From NCBI GenBank assembly GCA_947176655.1, contig CAMWRK010000021.1, positions 1-15,244 on the forward strand: 15,244 nt of DNA. The letters run 5' to 3'. The DNA comes from an uncultured Prevotellaceae bacterium (GTDB lineage Bacteria > Bacteroidota > Bacteroidia > Bacteroidales > Bacteroidaceae). Below are positions 7,411 to 15,243 of this stretch, piece after piece (within the stretch, counting starts at the first letter, position 1; every line of letters begins with the position of its first letter). The notes under the pieces were generated by a model. The model saw nothing but the letters and a program-made list of their open reading frames with translations, did not search any database and was not told where the DNA came from. Made by a program: the position numbers and the translations under genes.

Positions 7411-8070
7411 TTATGGCTGCTCCACAATCATGCCGTCTTTCATGCGGATGGTACGATCTGTCATGGATGCCAATGTCTCATCGTGCGTGACGATGACGAA
7501 AGTCTGACCATATCTGTCCCTGAGGTCAAAAAAGAGCCTGTGCAATTCTTCCTTATTGTTCGTATCGAGGCTGCCGGAAGGCTCATCGGCCAGCACCAGT
7601 TCCGGGTCATTCATCAGGGCACGAGCCACAGCCACACGCTGTCTCTCTCCTCCGGAAAGTTCATTGGGTTTGTGTGACGCGCGCTCCGTCAGTCCCATAA
7701 AATCAAGCAGTTCCAGTGCGCGAGCCTTAGCCTCACGCTGAGACGTTTTGGCTATATAAGCCGGCATCATCACATTTTCCAATGCCGTAAACTCAGGCAA
7801 AAGCTGATGAAACTGAAAAACGAAGCCGATGTGTCTGTTGCGGAAACGCGCCATGCTGTCCGAATCCAGTCCGGTGACATCCTCGCCGGCTATCAACACA
7901 CGTCCGGCATCGGGCTTGTCCAAAGTGCCGATAATCTGCAGAAGGGTTGTCTTTCCCGCACCGCTTGAACCGACGATGCTCACTACCTCGCCCCGCTCTA
8001 TCTCCAGGGTGATGCCTTTCAACACCTGCAAAGTGCCGAAACTCTTTCTTATATCTTCTATCCTAATCAT
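7411..8070 (-). CDS. lolD: ABC transporter ATP-binding protein, LolD type (lipoprotein release)
   Basis: This ATPase subunit resembles LolD, which with LolC/E extracts lipoproteins from the inner membrane; the MacB/LolD group is hard to split by sequence alone. All nucleotide-binding motifs are intact in 219 residues: Walker A GSSGAGKTT (34-42), Q-loop Q86, signature LSGGE (138-142), Walker B LVLADEP with D162 and E163, and switch H196 in VTHDE. The conserved FQFHQLLPEFTALENV stretch (about 85-100) is typical of LolD/MacB ATPases. No permease gene lies nearby, as is common in Bacteroidales. Its start overlaps the end of the antiporter gene by eight bases (ATGATTAG), so translation is probably coupled. 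The ABC call is near certain; LolD function is likely. Confidence 0.85.
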   Translation of the reverse strand: MIRIEDIRKSFGTLQVLKGITLEIERGEVVSIVGSSGAGKTTLLQIIGTLDKPDAGRVLIAGEDVTGLDSDSMARFRNRHIGFVFQFHQLLPEFTALENVMMPAYIAKTSQREAKARALELLDFMGLTERASHKPNELSGGERQRVAVARALMNDPELVLADEPSGSLDTNNKEELHRLFFDLRDRYGQTFVIVTHDETLASMTDRTIRMKDGMIVEQP

Positions 8071-10081
8071 GACCTTGGTCGGGATAAAGCAACATGACGC
8101 TGGTGTGGCTGAAATATCTGTATATCAGAAGAGGCAGTCCGGCAAAAGAACCTTTGTAGGAGATGTATCCGGGACGGGCTGTGATGAATACTAGCATATC
8201 GTCCGAACCAACCTCTCTGGACAGCGAAACTATCCTTGTCCACAACATCATGTCCACATATCTGCTTCTGACAGAAGCATGATGTTTGTCCATGTAAACG
8301 CGTATGTTGGGCATAGTGTCCGGATGAGCGTGAAACTCCAGGATACAGCCCAATTGTTCTCCCATACGGCAGATATGCTCCAGCCATTTGTAGAATCCTG
8401 CCTCGTATTCGGCCTTTTGCGGAACAGCAACAACCACCTTCCGCAAAGTGCCTGGAGGCACTATCATACGGACGGCCATTATCTCTCTGTTCGTTCCCTC
8501 TATGACATGATCTATGACAGGACCGAGACTCGACTTCGGCATACCTGTCGTACGGTCGGTAAGACACACCATAACCTCGCCGCAGTCATACTCGCGGATA
8601 GTATGCAGAATGCCTCCAGCCACATTGGTACTGAGACGTGACATCGTCTTCATGTCCACGTTGGCCGACGACGCCACTTCCGCTGCTTCCTCCAAAAGAC
8701 GGCGCGCCTCGCGATAACCGTCGGCCTCACCGTCATTGTCGTTGAAAGTAACCGTAAGACCCATCAGGCTGTCGGCAATGTGCGTGTTCCTTATCATCAG
8801 CGCCAGTTGTGTCAGCAATTTCACGCTGTCAGGCTGGCTGTACGTCACCAGACACTTGCCGTGCCATGCACCCTGGTTCTCCTCTGTATCCATTTCCGTG
8901 AGGGCAAGACGGCGTGCACCCTCATTGGTGGCAAAACTGCTGATGATGCAGGAGAACAGTATCAGCATGACGGTTCCGTTGAGAATGGAAGCATCCATCA
9001 TGCCGACCTTGGGATCGGTACCTATCATCACTATGGCCAAGGCTCCGGCGGCATGGGCATTTGTCAGCCCGAACATCAGCAGGGAACCTCCAGACAATTC
9101 CGGATATGCACGGCTCATTATACATGCGGCAGTCCATTTGGATAGAGTGCCCACAAGCACCATAACCACCACAATCCATATAGTATGCATGTCGCTGATC
9201 AGAATCCGGAGATCTATAAGCATGCCCACGCCTATCAGGAAATACGGTATAAACAACGCATTGCCCACAAACTGGATATATGACATCAGCGGAGATGTTC
9301 GCGGTATCAGCCTGCTGACGGTAAGACCGGCAAGGAAAGCTCCGAGCAATCCCTCCAAGCCGGCAAGCTCAGCCAGTGCGGCACTCAGGAATACCAGAGA
9401 GAGAATGAACATGAACTGCATGATGCTGTCATCATATCTGCGCAGGAACCACCGCCCGAGTCTGGGATAAACGTATATGACAAAACCTCCGTAGAGCACA
9501 CACTTTACAGCGAAGGAGAGCCAGAAAAACCAGTTTGTCTCTTGAATGGCTCCGACCGTAACAGCCGATACCAGCAAGGCGACGAAAAGAGCAACCGCCG
9601 TAGCCACCACCGAAACGATGACAACCGGATGACGCGTAAGGCCGAAACGTCCCACGATGGGGTATGTTATCAGTGTATGCGAGGCAAGAATACAGCTAAA
9701 CAGAACCGATGTGATAATGCCGAAACCAAGCAGATAGCACGAGGCTATAAATGCTGCAACAAAAGGTATGGCATACGTTATGATACCGAAGAGCAGACCT
9801 TTGCGCCCGTATTGCTGCACACTGCCCATGTTCATCTCCAATGCGGCAAGGAACATAATGAAATATATTCCCACCTGTCCGAAAATTTCGAAACTCCTGT
9901 CTCTCTCTATAATGTCGAATCCATGCTGCCCTATAATAACTCCGGCAAGTATCAGGCCTATGACATTGGGGGTGCGCAGACGGCGCAGAAGAATTGGAGA
10001 AAACAGGATAATCACCAGCACCACAAAAAAAATCCACGTCGGGTCTATTATCATAGCCATAGGCGTGTGTATTATGGACAT
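8063..10081 (-). CDS. Cation:proton antiporter, CPA2 family, with C-terminal Usp-like domain
   Basis: From ATG 10081 the protein has 672 residues. The first about 400 form a CPA2-type (KefB/NapA-like) membrane domain of some 11-13 helices, starting DPTWIFFVVLVIILFSPILL and including VIGLILAGVIIGQHGFDII, GQVGIYFIMFLAALEMNM and GLEGLLGAFLAGL. The rest is soluble and contains two UspA-like halves, probably cytoplasmic and regulatory. It likely exchanges Na+ or K+ for H+ across the inner membrane; the ion is unknown. The acidic pair of classical antiporters is not seen at the expected helix; ASHTL (133-137) stands there. The start is uncertain: ATGs at 10093, 10081 and 10060 are all plausible. 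The frame is open up to ATG 10144, but that lies upstream of the promoter match. It is first in an operon with lolD and cvfB. Confidence 0.88.
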   Translation of the reverse strand: MSIIHTPMAMIIDPTWIFFVVLVIILFSPILLRRLRTPNVIGLILAGVIIGQHGFDIIERDRSFEIFGQVGIYFIMFLAALEMNMGSVQQYGRKGLLFGIITYAIPFVAAFIASCYLLGFGIITSVLFSCILASHTLITYPIVGRFGLTRHPVVIVSVVATAVALFVALLVSAVTVGAIQETNWFFWLSFAVKCVLYGGFVIYVYPRLGRWFLRRYDDSIMQFMFILSLVFLSAALAELAGLEGLLGAFLAGLTVSRLIPRTSPLMSYIQFVGNALFIPYFLIGVGMLIDLRILISDMHTIWIVVVMVLVGTLSKWTAACIMSRAYPELSGGSLLMFGLTNAHAAGALAIVMIGTDPKVGMMDASILNGTVMLILFSCIISSFATNEGARRLALTEMDTEENQGAWHGKCLVTYSQPDSVKLLTQLALMIRNTHIADSLMGLTVTFNDNDGEADGYREARRLLEEAAEVASSANVDMKTMSRLSTNVAGGILHTIREYDCGEVMVCLTDRTTGMPKSSLGPVIDHVIEGTNREIMAVRMIVPPGTLRKVVVAVPQKAEYEAGFYKWLEHICRMGEQLGCILEFHAHPDTMPNIRVYMDKHHASVRSRYVDMMLWTRIVSLSREVGSDDMLVFITARPGYISYKGSFAGLPLLIYRYFSHTSVMLLYPDQGHD

Positions 10082-10110
10082 AAGCTGGTGCATACCGTTG
10101 ATTTTCCGCG

Positions 10111-10145
10111 CAAAGATAAGGTATTTTGCTGTATTTCTTGGCAAA
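10111..10145 (-). promoter_or_regulatory. Promoter for the antiporter-lolD-cvfB operon
   Basis: On the minus strand TATCTTTG (10118-10111) matches the -7 consensus. A TTTG lies at 10145-10142, with a 23-base spacer, longer than the usual 19-21. Transcription would begin near 10106, just ahead of the ATGs at 10093 and 10081. This supports a shorter N-terminus than the longest open frame. Confidence 0.45.
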
Positions 10146-10173
10146 ACCCAACCATAATTTATATTATTTTCCG

Positions 10174-10181
10174 TAATTTTG
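10174..10181 (+). promoter_or_regulatory. -7 element of the asd promoter
   Basis: TAATTTTG fits TAnnTTTG. No TTTG stands at the matching upstream distance. A start near 10187 would give a leader of about 100 bases before ATG 10288. The element is divergent from, and about 60 bases away from, the antiporter -7 box, so the two units share one compact control region. Confidence 0.4.
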
Positions 10182-10287
10182 CACGAAATTTACAGAATAA
10201 ATCCAACCAAGGCCACTGGCCATGCCTATGCGGGAACAAGCAGAACGACATGACGCAGAGCCTATCACTAACAGAACAGAGAACGAC

Positions 10288-11304
10288 ATGAAAGTAGCTA
10301 TTGTAGGCGCAAGCGGTGCCGTAGGCCAAGAGTTCCTGCGCGTACTGGACGAGAGACATTTCCCCATCGATGAATTGCTGCTGTTCGGAAGCCAGCGAAG
10401 TGCGGGAACAAAATACACATTCCGAGGCAAGGAGATAGAAGTGAAACTGTTGCAGCACAACGATGATTTCAAAGATGTCGACATAGCCTTCACAAGTGCC
10501 GGGGGCGGCACCAGCAAGGACTTTGCCGAAACAATCACCAAGCACGGTGCCGTGATGATTGACAACTCCAGTGCTTTCCGTATGGACAGCGATGTACCAC
10601 TTGTCGTTCCCGAGTGCAATGCATCCGATGCTCTTGACCGCCCGCGCAACATCATCGCCAACCCCAACTGTACCACCATCATGATGGTAGTCGCGCTTCA
10701 GGCTCTTGAGAACCTGAGCCACATACGCCGTATACACGTTGCAAGCTATCAGGCAGCAAGCGGTGCCGGTGCGGCAGCCATGGCAGAACTGTACGAACAG
10801 TATCGCCAGGTACTGGCCGGAGAGAAAGCTACTGTGGACAAGTTCGCCTACCAGCTCGCATTCAATGTCATTCCCCAGATAGACGTGTTCACGGACAACG
10901 GTTATACCAAGGAGGAGATGAAGATGTTCAACGAGACCAAGAAGATAATGCACACCGATGCAGACTGCTCAGCAATGTGCGTGCGCGTCCCCTCTTTGCG
11001 TTGCCACTCAGAAGCCATCTGGGCCGAGACGGAACGCCCCGTCAGTGTGGAAGAGTTCCGCGAGGCCGTACGCAACGGCAACGGCCTGCGCCTTCAGGAC
11101 GACCCGGGGAAGAAGGAATATCCTATGCCCCTGTTCCTTGAGGGCTGCGATGATGTATACGTTGGCCGCATACGCAAAGACCTCACCAACCCAAACGGTC
11201 TGACATTCTGGCTTGTCAGCGACCAGATAAAGAAGGGTGCCGCCCTCAATGCCGTACAGATTGCCGAATGGCTCATAGAGAACGACCCCAGATTCAGTAA
11301 CTGA
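10288..11304 (+). CDS. asd: Aspartate-semialdehyde dehydrogenase
   Basis: Asd reduces aspartyl-4-phosphate with NADPH to aspartate semialdehyde, the branch point to lysine/diaminopimelate, threonine and methionine. The 338-residue product has an N-terminal Rossmann motif (MKVAIVGASGAVGQ, 1-14), the active site NPNCTT with catalytic Cys128, SYQAASGAG (Q155), and the VPSLRCHSE segment with catalytic His240. Length fits the family (about 330-370). ATG 10288 is chosen because the nucleotide-binding fold starts there. An in-frame ATG at 10222 would add 22 hydrophilic residues (MPMREQAERHDAEPITNRTE and two more) that have no family counterpart. The gene is monocistronic, diverging from the antiporter operon and ending 24 bases before a strong terminator. 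Function is confidently assigned. Confidence 0.95.
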   Translation: MKVAIVGASGAVGQEFLRVLDERHFPIDELLLFGSQRSAGTKYTFRGKEIEVKLLQHNDDFKDVDIAFTSAGGGTSKDFAETITKHGAVMIDNSSAFRMDSDVPLVVPECNASDALDRPRNIIANPNCTTIMMVVALQALENLSHIRRIHVASYQAASGAGAAAMAELYEQYRQVLAGEKATVDKFAYQLAFNVIPQIDVFTDNGYTKEEMKMFNETKKIMHTDADCSAMCVRVPSLRCHSEAIWAETERPVSVEEFREAVRNGNGLRLQDDPGKKEYPMPLFLEGCDDVYVGRIRKDLTNPNGLTFWLVSDQIKKGAALNAVQIAEWLIENDPRFSN

Positions 11305-11328
11305 CAACGATATAATATTCTCCTAATA

Positions 11329-11386
11329 ATACGACAAAGAAATGTCCCGCTTTTCATGAAAGGAGCGGGACATTTCTTTGTCGTAT
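11329..11386. terminator. Bidirectional terminator between asd and the FKBP lipoprotein gene
   Basis: A perfect 23-base inverted repeat (11329-11351 and 11364-11386) encloses 12 bases, and U-G and U-A pairs extend it inward. The GC-rich core (ATGTCCCGCT/AGCGGGACAT) is flanked by AAAGAA on the left and TTCTTT on the right. Each strand therefore reads as stem plus U-rich tract. This fits the convergent ends of asd (stop 11304) and the FKBP gene (stop at 11409). Confidence 0.9.
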
Positions 11387-11408
11387 GCTGATACGGATGA
11401 CTTGCAGC

Positions 11409-12080
11409 CTACTCCCAAGTAGCCGGCACACCGGTGCCGCTCTCGTACCATCGCACCATGTGGAGACGGAACTGTAGGGTGGAATATCCGGGGATTGCAC
11501 CTTTGCCGGATGCGCCATAGGCCAGGGTGTAAGGCATGAACACCATCCAATCGTCATCCTCGACCATGTACTGGACTGCTGTGCCGAATCCTTCGATGAG
11601 ATCGCGTATGCTCATCAACTGCGGGACTGCCGTCTCAGGGTTGTAGTCACCATAGTAGCTGGTATCGAACATCTCCTGTACAAGTCCCGTTTCGCTGCCA
11701 TTACCGGTATAGTTGACCGTAGGCATGAGCCAACCGCGATAGCTGACACGGACAGAGTCGTTGTAGGCAGGAGAGCCCTTGCCCCGGACATCGGCTCCGC
11801 GACTGACGATACGCACACATATACTATCTGTAACCGGCCCGGAGGATGTTGCAGTCTTGTACAAAGACTTGTACATGCGCCAGTCACAGTGTTCTTCCCA
11901 TTCGTCGCCGTGTTCGGCCTTGGCTGTGGCTATGGCGAGACGTGCAGCCTGCACAGTATCCTCGAACCATGCGGCATTACGACTCTGCCAGTCTTCGTAC
12001 GGGTTGTATTCGTTATTGGTCTCGTTGCACGACATCAGGCAGAAGACGGCGGGAAGCAATATGAACAGATATTTTTTCAT
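11409..12080 (-). CDS. FKBP-type peptidyl-prolyl isomerase, lipoprotein
   Basis: This 223-residue protein is a predicted lipoprotein. MKKYLFILLPAVF is a signal peptide ending in the lipobox LMSC with Cys18 as lipidation site, so mature protein is anchored in the envelope. A charged, probably helical linker (about 25-85) precedes a C-terminal FKBP domain (about 95-215). Seen there are VRVSYRGWL, MFDTS, LIEGFGTAVQYM and a final YGASGKGAIPGYSTLQF block, the usual YG..G.G.IP....L.F ending of FKBPs. It probably assists folding of exported proteins. ATG 12080 is preferred; the codon before it is TTG. It lies 77 bases downstream of glyS on the same strand without a recognisable promoter between, so cotranscription is likely. 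The FKBP call is sound; catalytic activity is inferred. Confidence 0.87.
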   Translation of the reverse strand: MKKYLFILLPAVFCLMSCNETNNEYNPYEDWQSRNAAWFEDTVQAARLAIATAKAEHGDEWEEHCDWRMYKSLYKTATSSGPVTDSICVRIVSRGADVRGKGSPAYNDSVRVSYRGWLMPTVNYTGNGSETGLVQEMFDTSYYGDYNPETAVPQLMSIRDLIEGFGTAVQYMVEDDDWMVFMPYTLAYGASGKGAIPGYSTLQFRLHMVRWYESGTGVPATWE

Positions 12081-12130
12081 CAACTCTACAATTTAACGGC
12101 TACTTATGGTTGGAAACGGGGAATGGGAAG

Positions 12131-12138
12131 CCCCCCCC
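12131..12138. repeat. C8 homopolymer tract between glyS and the FKBP gene
   Basis: Eight consecutive C (G8 on the transcribed minus strand) sit in the 77-base spacer, with GGGG and GGG runs at 12118-12128 nearby. The G8 can pair with the following CCC/CCCC on the minus-strand RNA. It could be a weak hairpin, or a slippage-prone tract in the FKBP leader. Confidence 0.5.
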
Positions 12139-12157
12139 TGTATATTCCTTAATTTAA

Positions 12158-13702
12158 TCAGAGCAGGCTCTTGAGCAGACCGGTGATGCTGACACGATCC
12201 TCAATGATGCCACGAAGCTCCGAAATGTGCACACGGTGCTGTTCCATGCTGTCGCGCTCACGAAGCGTCACGGTGTTGTCCTGCAATGTCTGCTGGTCCA
12301 CAGTAACGCAATATGGGCATCCGATAGCATCCATACGACGGTAACGCTTGCCTATCTGGTCTTTCTCCTCGTACTTGCAGTTGAAGTGGAAACGCAGTTC
12401 GTTCATAATCTCCTGTGCCTTCTCCGGCATACCGTCCTTCTTGGTCAGAGGGAATACGGCCAGCTTCACCGGAGCAAGTGCGGCAGGCAGATGCAACACA
12501 GTACGCGTCTGTCCGTCGGGCAACTGCTGTTCCTCATAGCTGTGGCACATGATGGAAAGGAACATACGGTCTACGCCTATGGATGTCTCAATGACATACG
12601 GTGTGTATGACTCGTTGGTCTCGGGATCGAAATACTCTATCTTCTTGCCGCTGTAACGTGCATGGCTTGACAGATCGAAATTGGTACGCGAATGTATACC
12701 CTCCACCTCCTTGAATCCGAACGGCATGTGAAATTCTATGTCTGTGGCGGCATTGGCATAGTGAGCAAGTTTGTCGTGGTCGTGGAAACGGTAGTTTTCC
12801 GCGCCGAATCCCAAAGCCTGATGCCATGCCATGCGGGTCTGCTTCCATTTGGCGAACCAGTCCAATTCGGTACCTGGTTTTACGAAAAACTGCATCTCCA
12901 TCTGTTCGAACTCGCGCATACGGAAAATGAACTGACGTGCCACTATCTCGTTGCGGAAAGCCTTGCCTATCTGTGCTATGCCGAAAGGCAGTTTCATGCG
13001 TCCGGTCTTCTGTACGTTCAGATAGTTGACAAAAATGCCCTGGGCTGTCTCCGGACGCAGATACACGCGGCTAGCCCCCTCTGACGTGGAGCCCATCTCG
13101 GTGGAAAACATCAGATTGAACTGGCGAACCTCGGTCCAGTTTCTCGTACCACTTATGGGACATACTATTTCCTCGTCAAGTATTATCTGACGCAATTCTG
13201 CCAGATCCCCGTCGTTCAAAGCCCTGGCGAAACGTTCGTGCAGGGCATCGCGCTTCTGCTGGTTCTCCTGGACACGGGCATTGGTGGCACGGAACTCGGC
13301 CTCATCGAATGCCTCACCGAAACGCTTGGCGGCCTTCTGCACCTCCTTGTCTATCTTCTCGTCATACTTTGCCAACTGATCCTCTATCAGCACATCGGCA
13401 CGGTAGCGCTTCTTGCTGTCCTTGTTGTCAATGAGGGGATCGTTGAACGCATCCACGTGGCCGCTGGCCTTCCATACCGTGGGGTGCATGAAGATGGCAG
13501 CATCGATACCCACAATATTCTCGTGCAGCAATACCATGGACTGCCACCAATATTGTTTGATATTGTTCTTCAGTTCCACACCGTTCTGGCCATAGTCATA
13601 TACTGCGCCCAGCCCGTCATATATGTCACTTGAGGGAAACACAAAGCCATACTCCTTGCAATGGGAAATGATTTTCTTGAAAACGTCTTCTTGTTGTGCC
13701 AT
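12158..13702 (-). CDS. glyS: Glycyl-tRNA synthetase (single-chain, alpha2 type)
   Basis: This enzyme charges tRNA-Gly with glycine. The 514-residue protein is the eukaryote/Thermus-like homodimeric form, not the two-subunit GlyQ/GlyS form. Class II features are YGFVFPSSDIYDGL near the N-terminus, the motif 1 region ending VWKASGHVDAFNDP, RPETAQGIFVNY, motif 2 FRNE with FIFRMREFEQMEMQFF, and motif 3 SIGVDRM. A C-terminal anticodon-binding domain begins near LAPVKLAVFPL. A lysine- and glutamate-rich insertion lies between residues about 95 and 180 and is usual for this type. It diverges from rpoD, has its own promoter match, and probably leads a two-gene transcript with the FKBP lipoprotein. 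ATG 13702 fits the family N-terminus. Confidence 0.95.
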   Translation of the reverse strand: MAQQEDVFKKIISHCKEYGFVFPSSDIYDGLGAVYDYGQNGVELKNNIKQYWWQSMVLLHENIVGIDAAIFMHPTVWKASGHVDAFNDPLIDNKDSKKRYRADVLIEDQLAKYDEKIDKEVQKAAKRFGEAFDEAEFRATNARVQENQQKRDALHERFARALNDGDLAELRQIILDEEIVCPISGTRNWTEVRQFNLMFSTEMGSTSEGASRVYLRPETAQGIFVNYLNVQKTGRMKLPFGIAQIGKAFRNEIVARQFIFRMREFEQMEMQFFVKPGTELDWFAKWKQTRMAWHQALGFGAENYRFHDHDKLAHYANAATDIEFHMPFGFKEVEGIHSRTNFDLSSHARYSGKKIEYFDPETNESYTPYVIETSIGVDRMFLSIMCHSYEEQQLPDGQTRTVLHLPAALAPVKLAVFPLTKKDGMPEKAQEIMNELRFHFNCKYEEKDQIGKRYRRMDAIGCPYCVTVDQQTLQDNTVTLRERDSMEQHRVHISELRGIIEDRVSITGLLKSLL

Positions 13703-13721
13703 TATAGTAAGTTTTTTCGCG

Positions 13722-13729
13722 CAAAGTTA
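13722..13729 (-). promoter_or_regulatory. -7 element of the glyS promoter
   Basis: Read on the minus strand this is TAACTTTG, matching TAnnTTTG, with CTG (one mismatch to TTG) 19 bases upstream. The expected start near 13717 leaves a leader of about 15 bases before ATG 13702. Confidence 0.5.
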
Positions 13730-13810
13730 TGATTTTCCGGACTACTTGCAGCCGGTGTCACGACATTTGTACACACAGGACGAGGCAGCATAGCGAAAAA
13801 AAGCCATAAA

Positions 13811-13842
13811 TTTGGCCAAGTCGAAGAAAAAGCGTAGCTTTG
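13811..13842 (+). promoter_or_regulatory. Promoter of rpoD
   Basis: TTTG (13811-13814), a 20-base spacer and TAGCTTTG (13835-13842) make a near-ideal Bacteroidota promoter. Transcription should start around 13847, giving a leader of about 65 bases. The factor encoded by this gene is the one expected to read this promoter type, so autoregulation is plausible. Confidence 0.65.
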
Positions 13843-13912
13843 CAGGCTGAAATACGCCCTTTTGCCATCCGCAAACGGCATGACATGACTAAGAAAACAC
13901 AATACTCCGATA

Positions 13913-14773
13913 ATGAGACAACTAAAAATCACCAAGAGCATCACCAGCCGTGACAGCCAGTCACTTGACAAGTATCTTCAGGAAATAGGACGCGAGCAAC
14001 TTCTCACCGTGGAAGAGGAGGTGGAACTCAGCCAGCGTATCCGCAAGGGCGACCGTCGGGCATTGGACATCTTGGTAAAGAGCAACCTGCGCTTTGTGGT
14101 ATCCGTAGCCAAGCAGTACCAGAACCAAGGCCTCAGTCTGCCCGACCTTATCAACGAAGGAAACGTAGGTCTGATAAAAGCTGCCGAAAAGTTCGATGAA
14201 ACCAGAGGATTCAAGTTCATCAGCTACGCAGTATGGTGGATCAGGCAGACCATACTTCAGGCTCTGGCAGAACAGAGCAGAATAGTGCGCCTGCCACTGA
14301 ACCAGGTCAGTGCCGTCAACAAGATCAGCAAGGCCATCACCAAATTCGAGCAGGAGTTCGAACGCAAACCCAGCCCCGAGGAACTGGCAGAACTTGTCAA
14401 CGAGGTGCCGGAGAAGATTAACGACAGCCTGCGTGCCAGCGGACGCCACGTCAGTGTCGACGCCCCATTCGTCGAGGGGGAGGACAACAGTCCTCTCGAT
14501 GTCATGGAGAACACCGACTCACCGGCAGCCGACTACACACTGATAAGCGAGAGCCTGCAACTGGAAATATCCAGAGCATTGGACATTCTGAACGAACGCG
14601 AACGCGACATCATAGAGATGAGTTTCGGCATAGCACAACCCGAGATGACACTCGAAGAGATAGGCGACCGCTTCGGACTGACACGCGAACGTGTACGACA
14701 AATCCGCGAAAAGGCCATACGCAAACTGCGCAACGCCAACAAGACCAGCATACTGCGTTCCTACCTCGGATAA
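13913..14773 (+). CDS. rpoD: Primary sigma factor, Bacteroidota RpoD/SigA type
   Basis: This is the housekeeping sigma factor that directs RNA polymerase to the TTTG/TAnnTTTG promoters seen in this window. The 286-residue form is short, without the region 1.1 and large non-conserved insert of E. coli RpoD, as is standard in Bacteroidota. Region 1.2 starts at SLDKYLQEIG (about 17-26). Region 2 includes NLRFVVSVAKQYQNQGLSLPDLINEGN in two adjacent blocks, then FKFISYAVWWIRQ (2.3-2.4). Region 3 covers about 125-200. Region 4.2 is the helix-turn-helix TLEEIGDRFGLTRERVRQIR (from residue 246). Isoleucine codons are 11 ATC, 11 ATA and 2 ATT, less ATA-biased than coaD. A strong terminator follows after 24 bases, so it is monocistronic. 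Confidence 0.96.
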   Translation: MRQLKITKSITSRDSQSLDKYLQEIGREQLLTVEEEVELSQRIRKGDRRALDILVKSNLRFVVSVAKQYQNQGLSLPDLINEGNVGLIKAAEKFDETRGFKFISYAVWWIRQTILQALAEQSRIVRLPLNQVSAVNKISKAITKFEQEFERKPSPEELAELVNEVPEKINDSLRASGRHVSVDAPFVEGEDNSPLDVMENTDSPAADYTLISESLQLEISRALDILNERERDIIEMSFGIAQPEMTLEEIGDRFGLTRERVRQIREKAIRKLRNANKTSILRSYLG

Positions 14774-14797
14774 CAGGTCACACAGACAGGACATAAC

Positions 14798-14850
14798 GGC
14801 GGGATGCCATGGCAGATATGCATACTGCCATGGCATCCCGCCCTTTTTTT
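14798..14850 (+). terminator. Strong intrinsic terminator of rpoD
   Basis: A perfect 18-pair GC-rich stem (14798-14815 with 14825-14842) closes a nine-base loop and is followed by C and seven T. It starts 24 bases after the rpoD stop. The stem contains the palindrome GCCATGGC in each arm. Confidence 0.95.
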
Positions 14851-15192
14851 GTACCACCCGAATTGATGTCCGCTCCAGTCCGGTGACATGTGGTTGAATG
14901 GCATGGACAACACCCACGTCTTGCCGACGATACATTGCTATAGAAAAAACATTACACGAGCATGGTAACTGACACACCATAACCAATGCCGTAAGCGAAA
15001 AGAATCGTACTTTGGAAGCACAGCAGAAGAAGATACGACAGGCCGCAAGGGGCATTACGACATATCACATCATCTGCCGTTCATGCCAGCATATTCGTAT
15101 ACAACTGTATTACAACCCATTATCCACAGCACTCCGGGGACATGAGAGTGCGTCATGCCGTCCTGTAATAGGCATCTCGCATACTCCCGAAA
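14851..15192. other. Gene-free stretch after the rpoD terminator
   Basis: No ORF here has start, length or family features of a gene, and no TAnnTTTG element is found on either strand. Only short features are visible: a TTATCCACA sequence at 15120-15128 and two five-pair hairpin candidates (ATGGT/ACCAT at 14962-14980; ATGCC/GGCAT at 15155-15175). A minus-strand frame is open for 44 codons from the window edge to TAA at 15112-15110 but looks like a by-product of the palindromes. Confidence 0.6.
15120..15128 (+). promoter_or_regulatory. Perfect DnaA-box consensus match (isolated)
   Basis: TTATCCACA equals the E. coli R1-type DnaA box. No second close match was noticed in the window and there is no origin-like gene context, so it may be chance or a scattered DnaA-binding site. 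Confidence 0.3.
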
Positions 15193-15243
15193 AAGACACC
15201 GCGGTCTTCGGGTCGAAAGACCGTGGTCTTAAGCGCGAAGACC
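15193..15243. repeat. Alternating palindromic AAGACC/GGTCTT array at the right edge
   Basis: AAGAC(A) 15193-15198, GGTCTT 15203-15208, AAGACC 15217-15222, GGTCTT 15225-15230 and AAGACC 15238-15243 alternate in orientation within 51 bases. They form successive hairpins: CGGTCTT/AAGACCG (15202-15223) and GGTCTT/AAGACC (15225-15243). A third, alternative pairing of 15193-15197 with 15204-15208 is possible. The array may continue beyond the window. It resembles the compact interspersed palindromes found between bacterial genes; its nature is not known. Confidence 0.6.

Noticed and set aside
12227..12610. Plus-strand ORFs of 120-130 codons over glyS (12227-12610, 12692-13084, 13238-13633)
   Set aside because: All are antisense to well-conserved glycyl-tRNA synthetase motifs and lack any recognisable product.
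13807..13814. TAAATTTG as a second rpoD -7 element
   Set aside because: It fits TAnnTTTG but has no TTTG at a proper upstream distance, and its TTTG serves as the -33 box of the better promoter at 13835-13842.
14519..15055. 178-codon minus-strand open frame crossing the rpoD terminator
   Set aside because: More than half is antisense to rpoD, it crosses the terminator stem, and there is no promoter or family resemblance.
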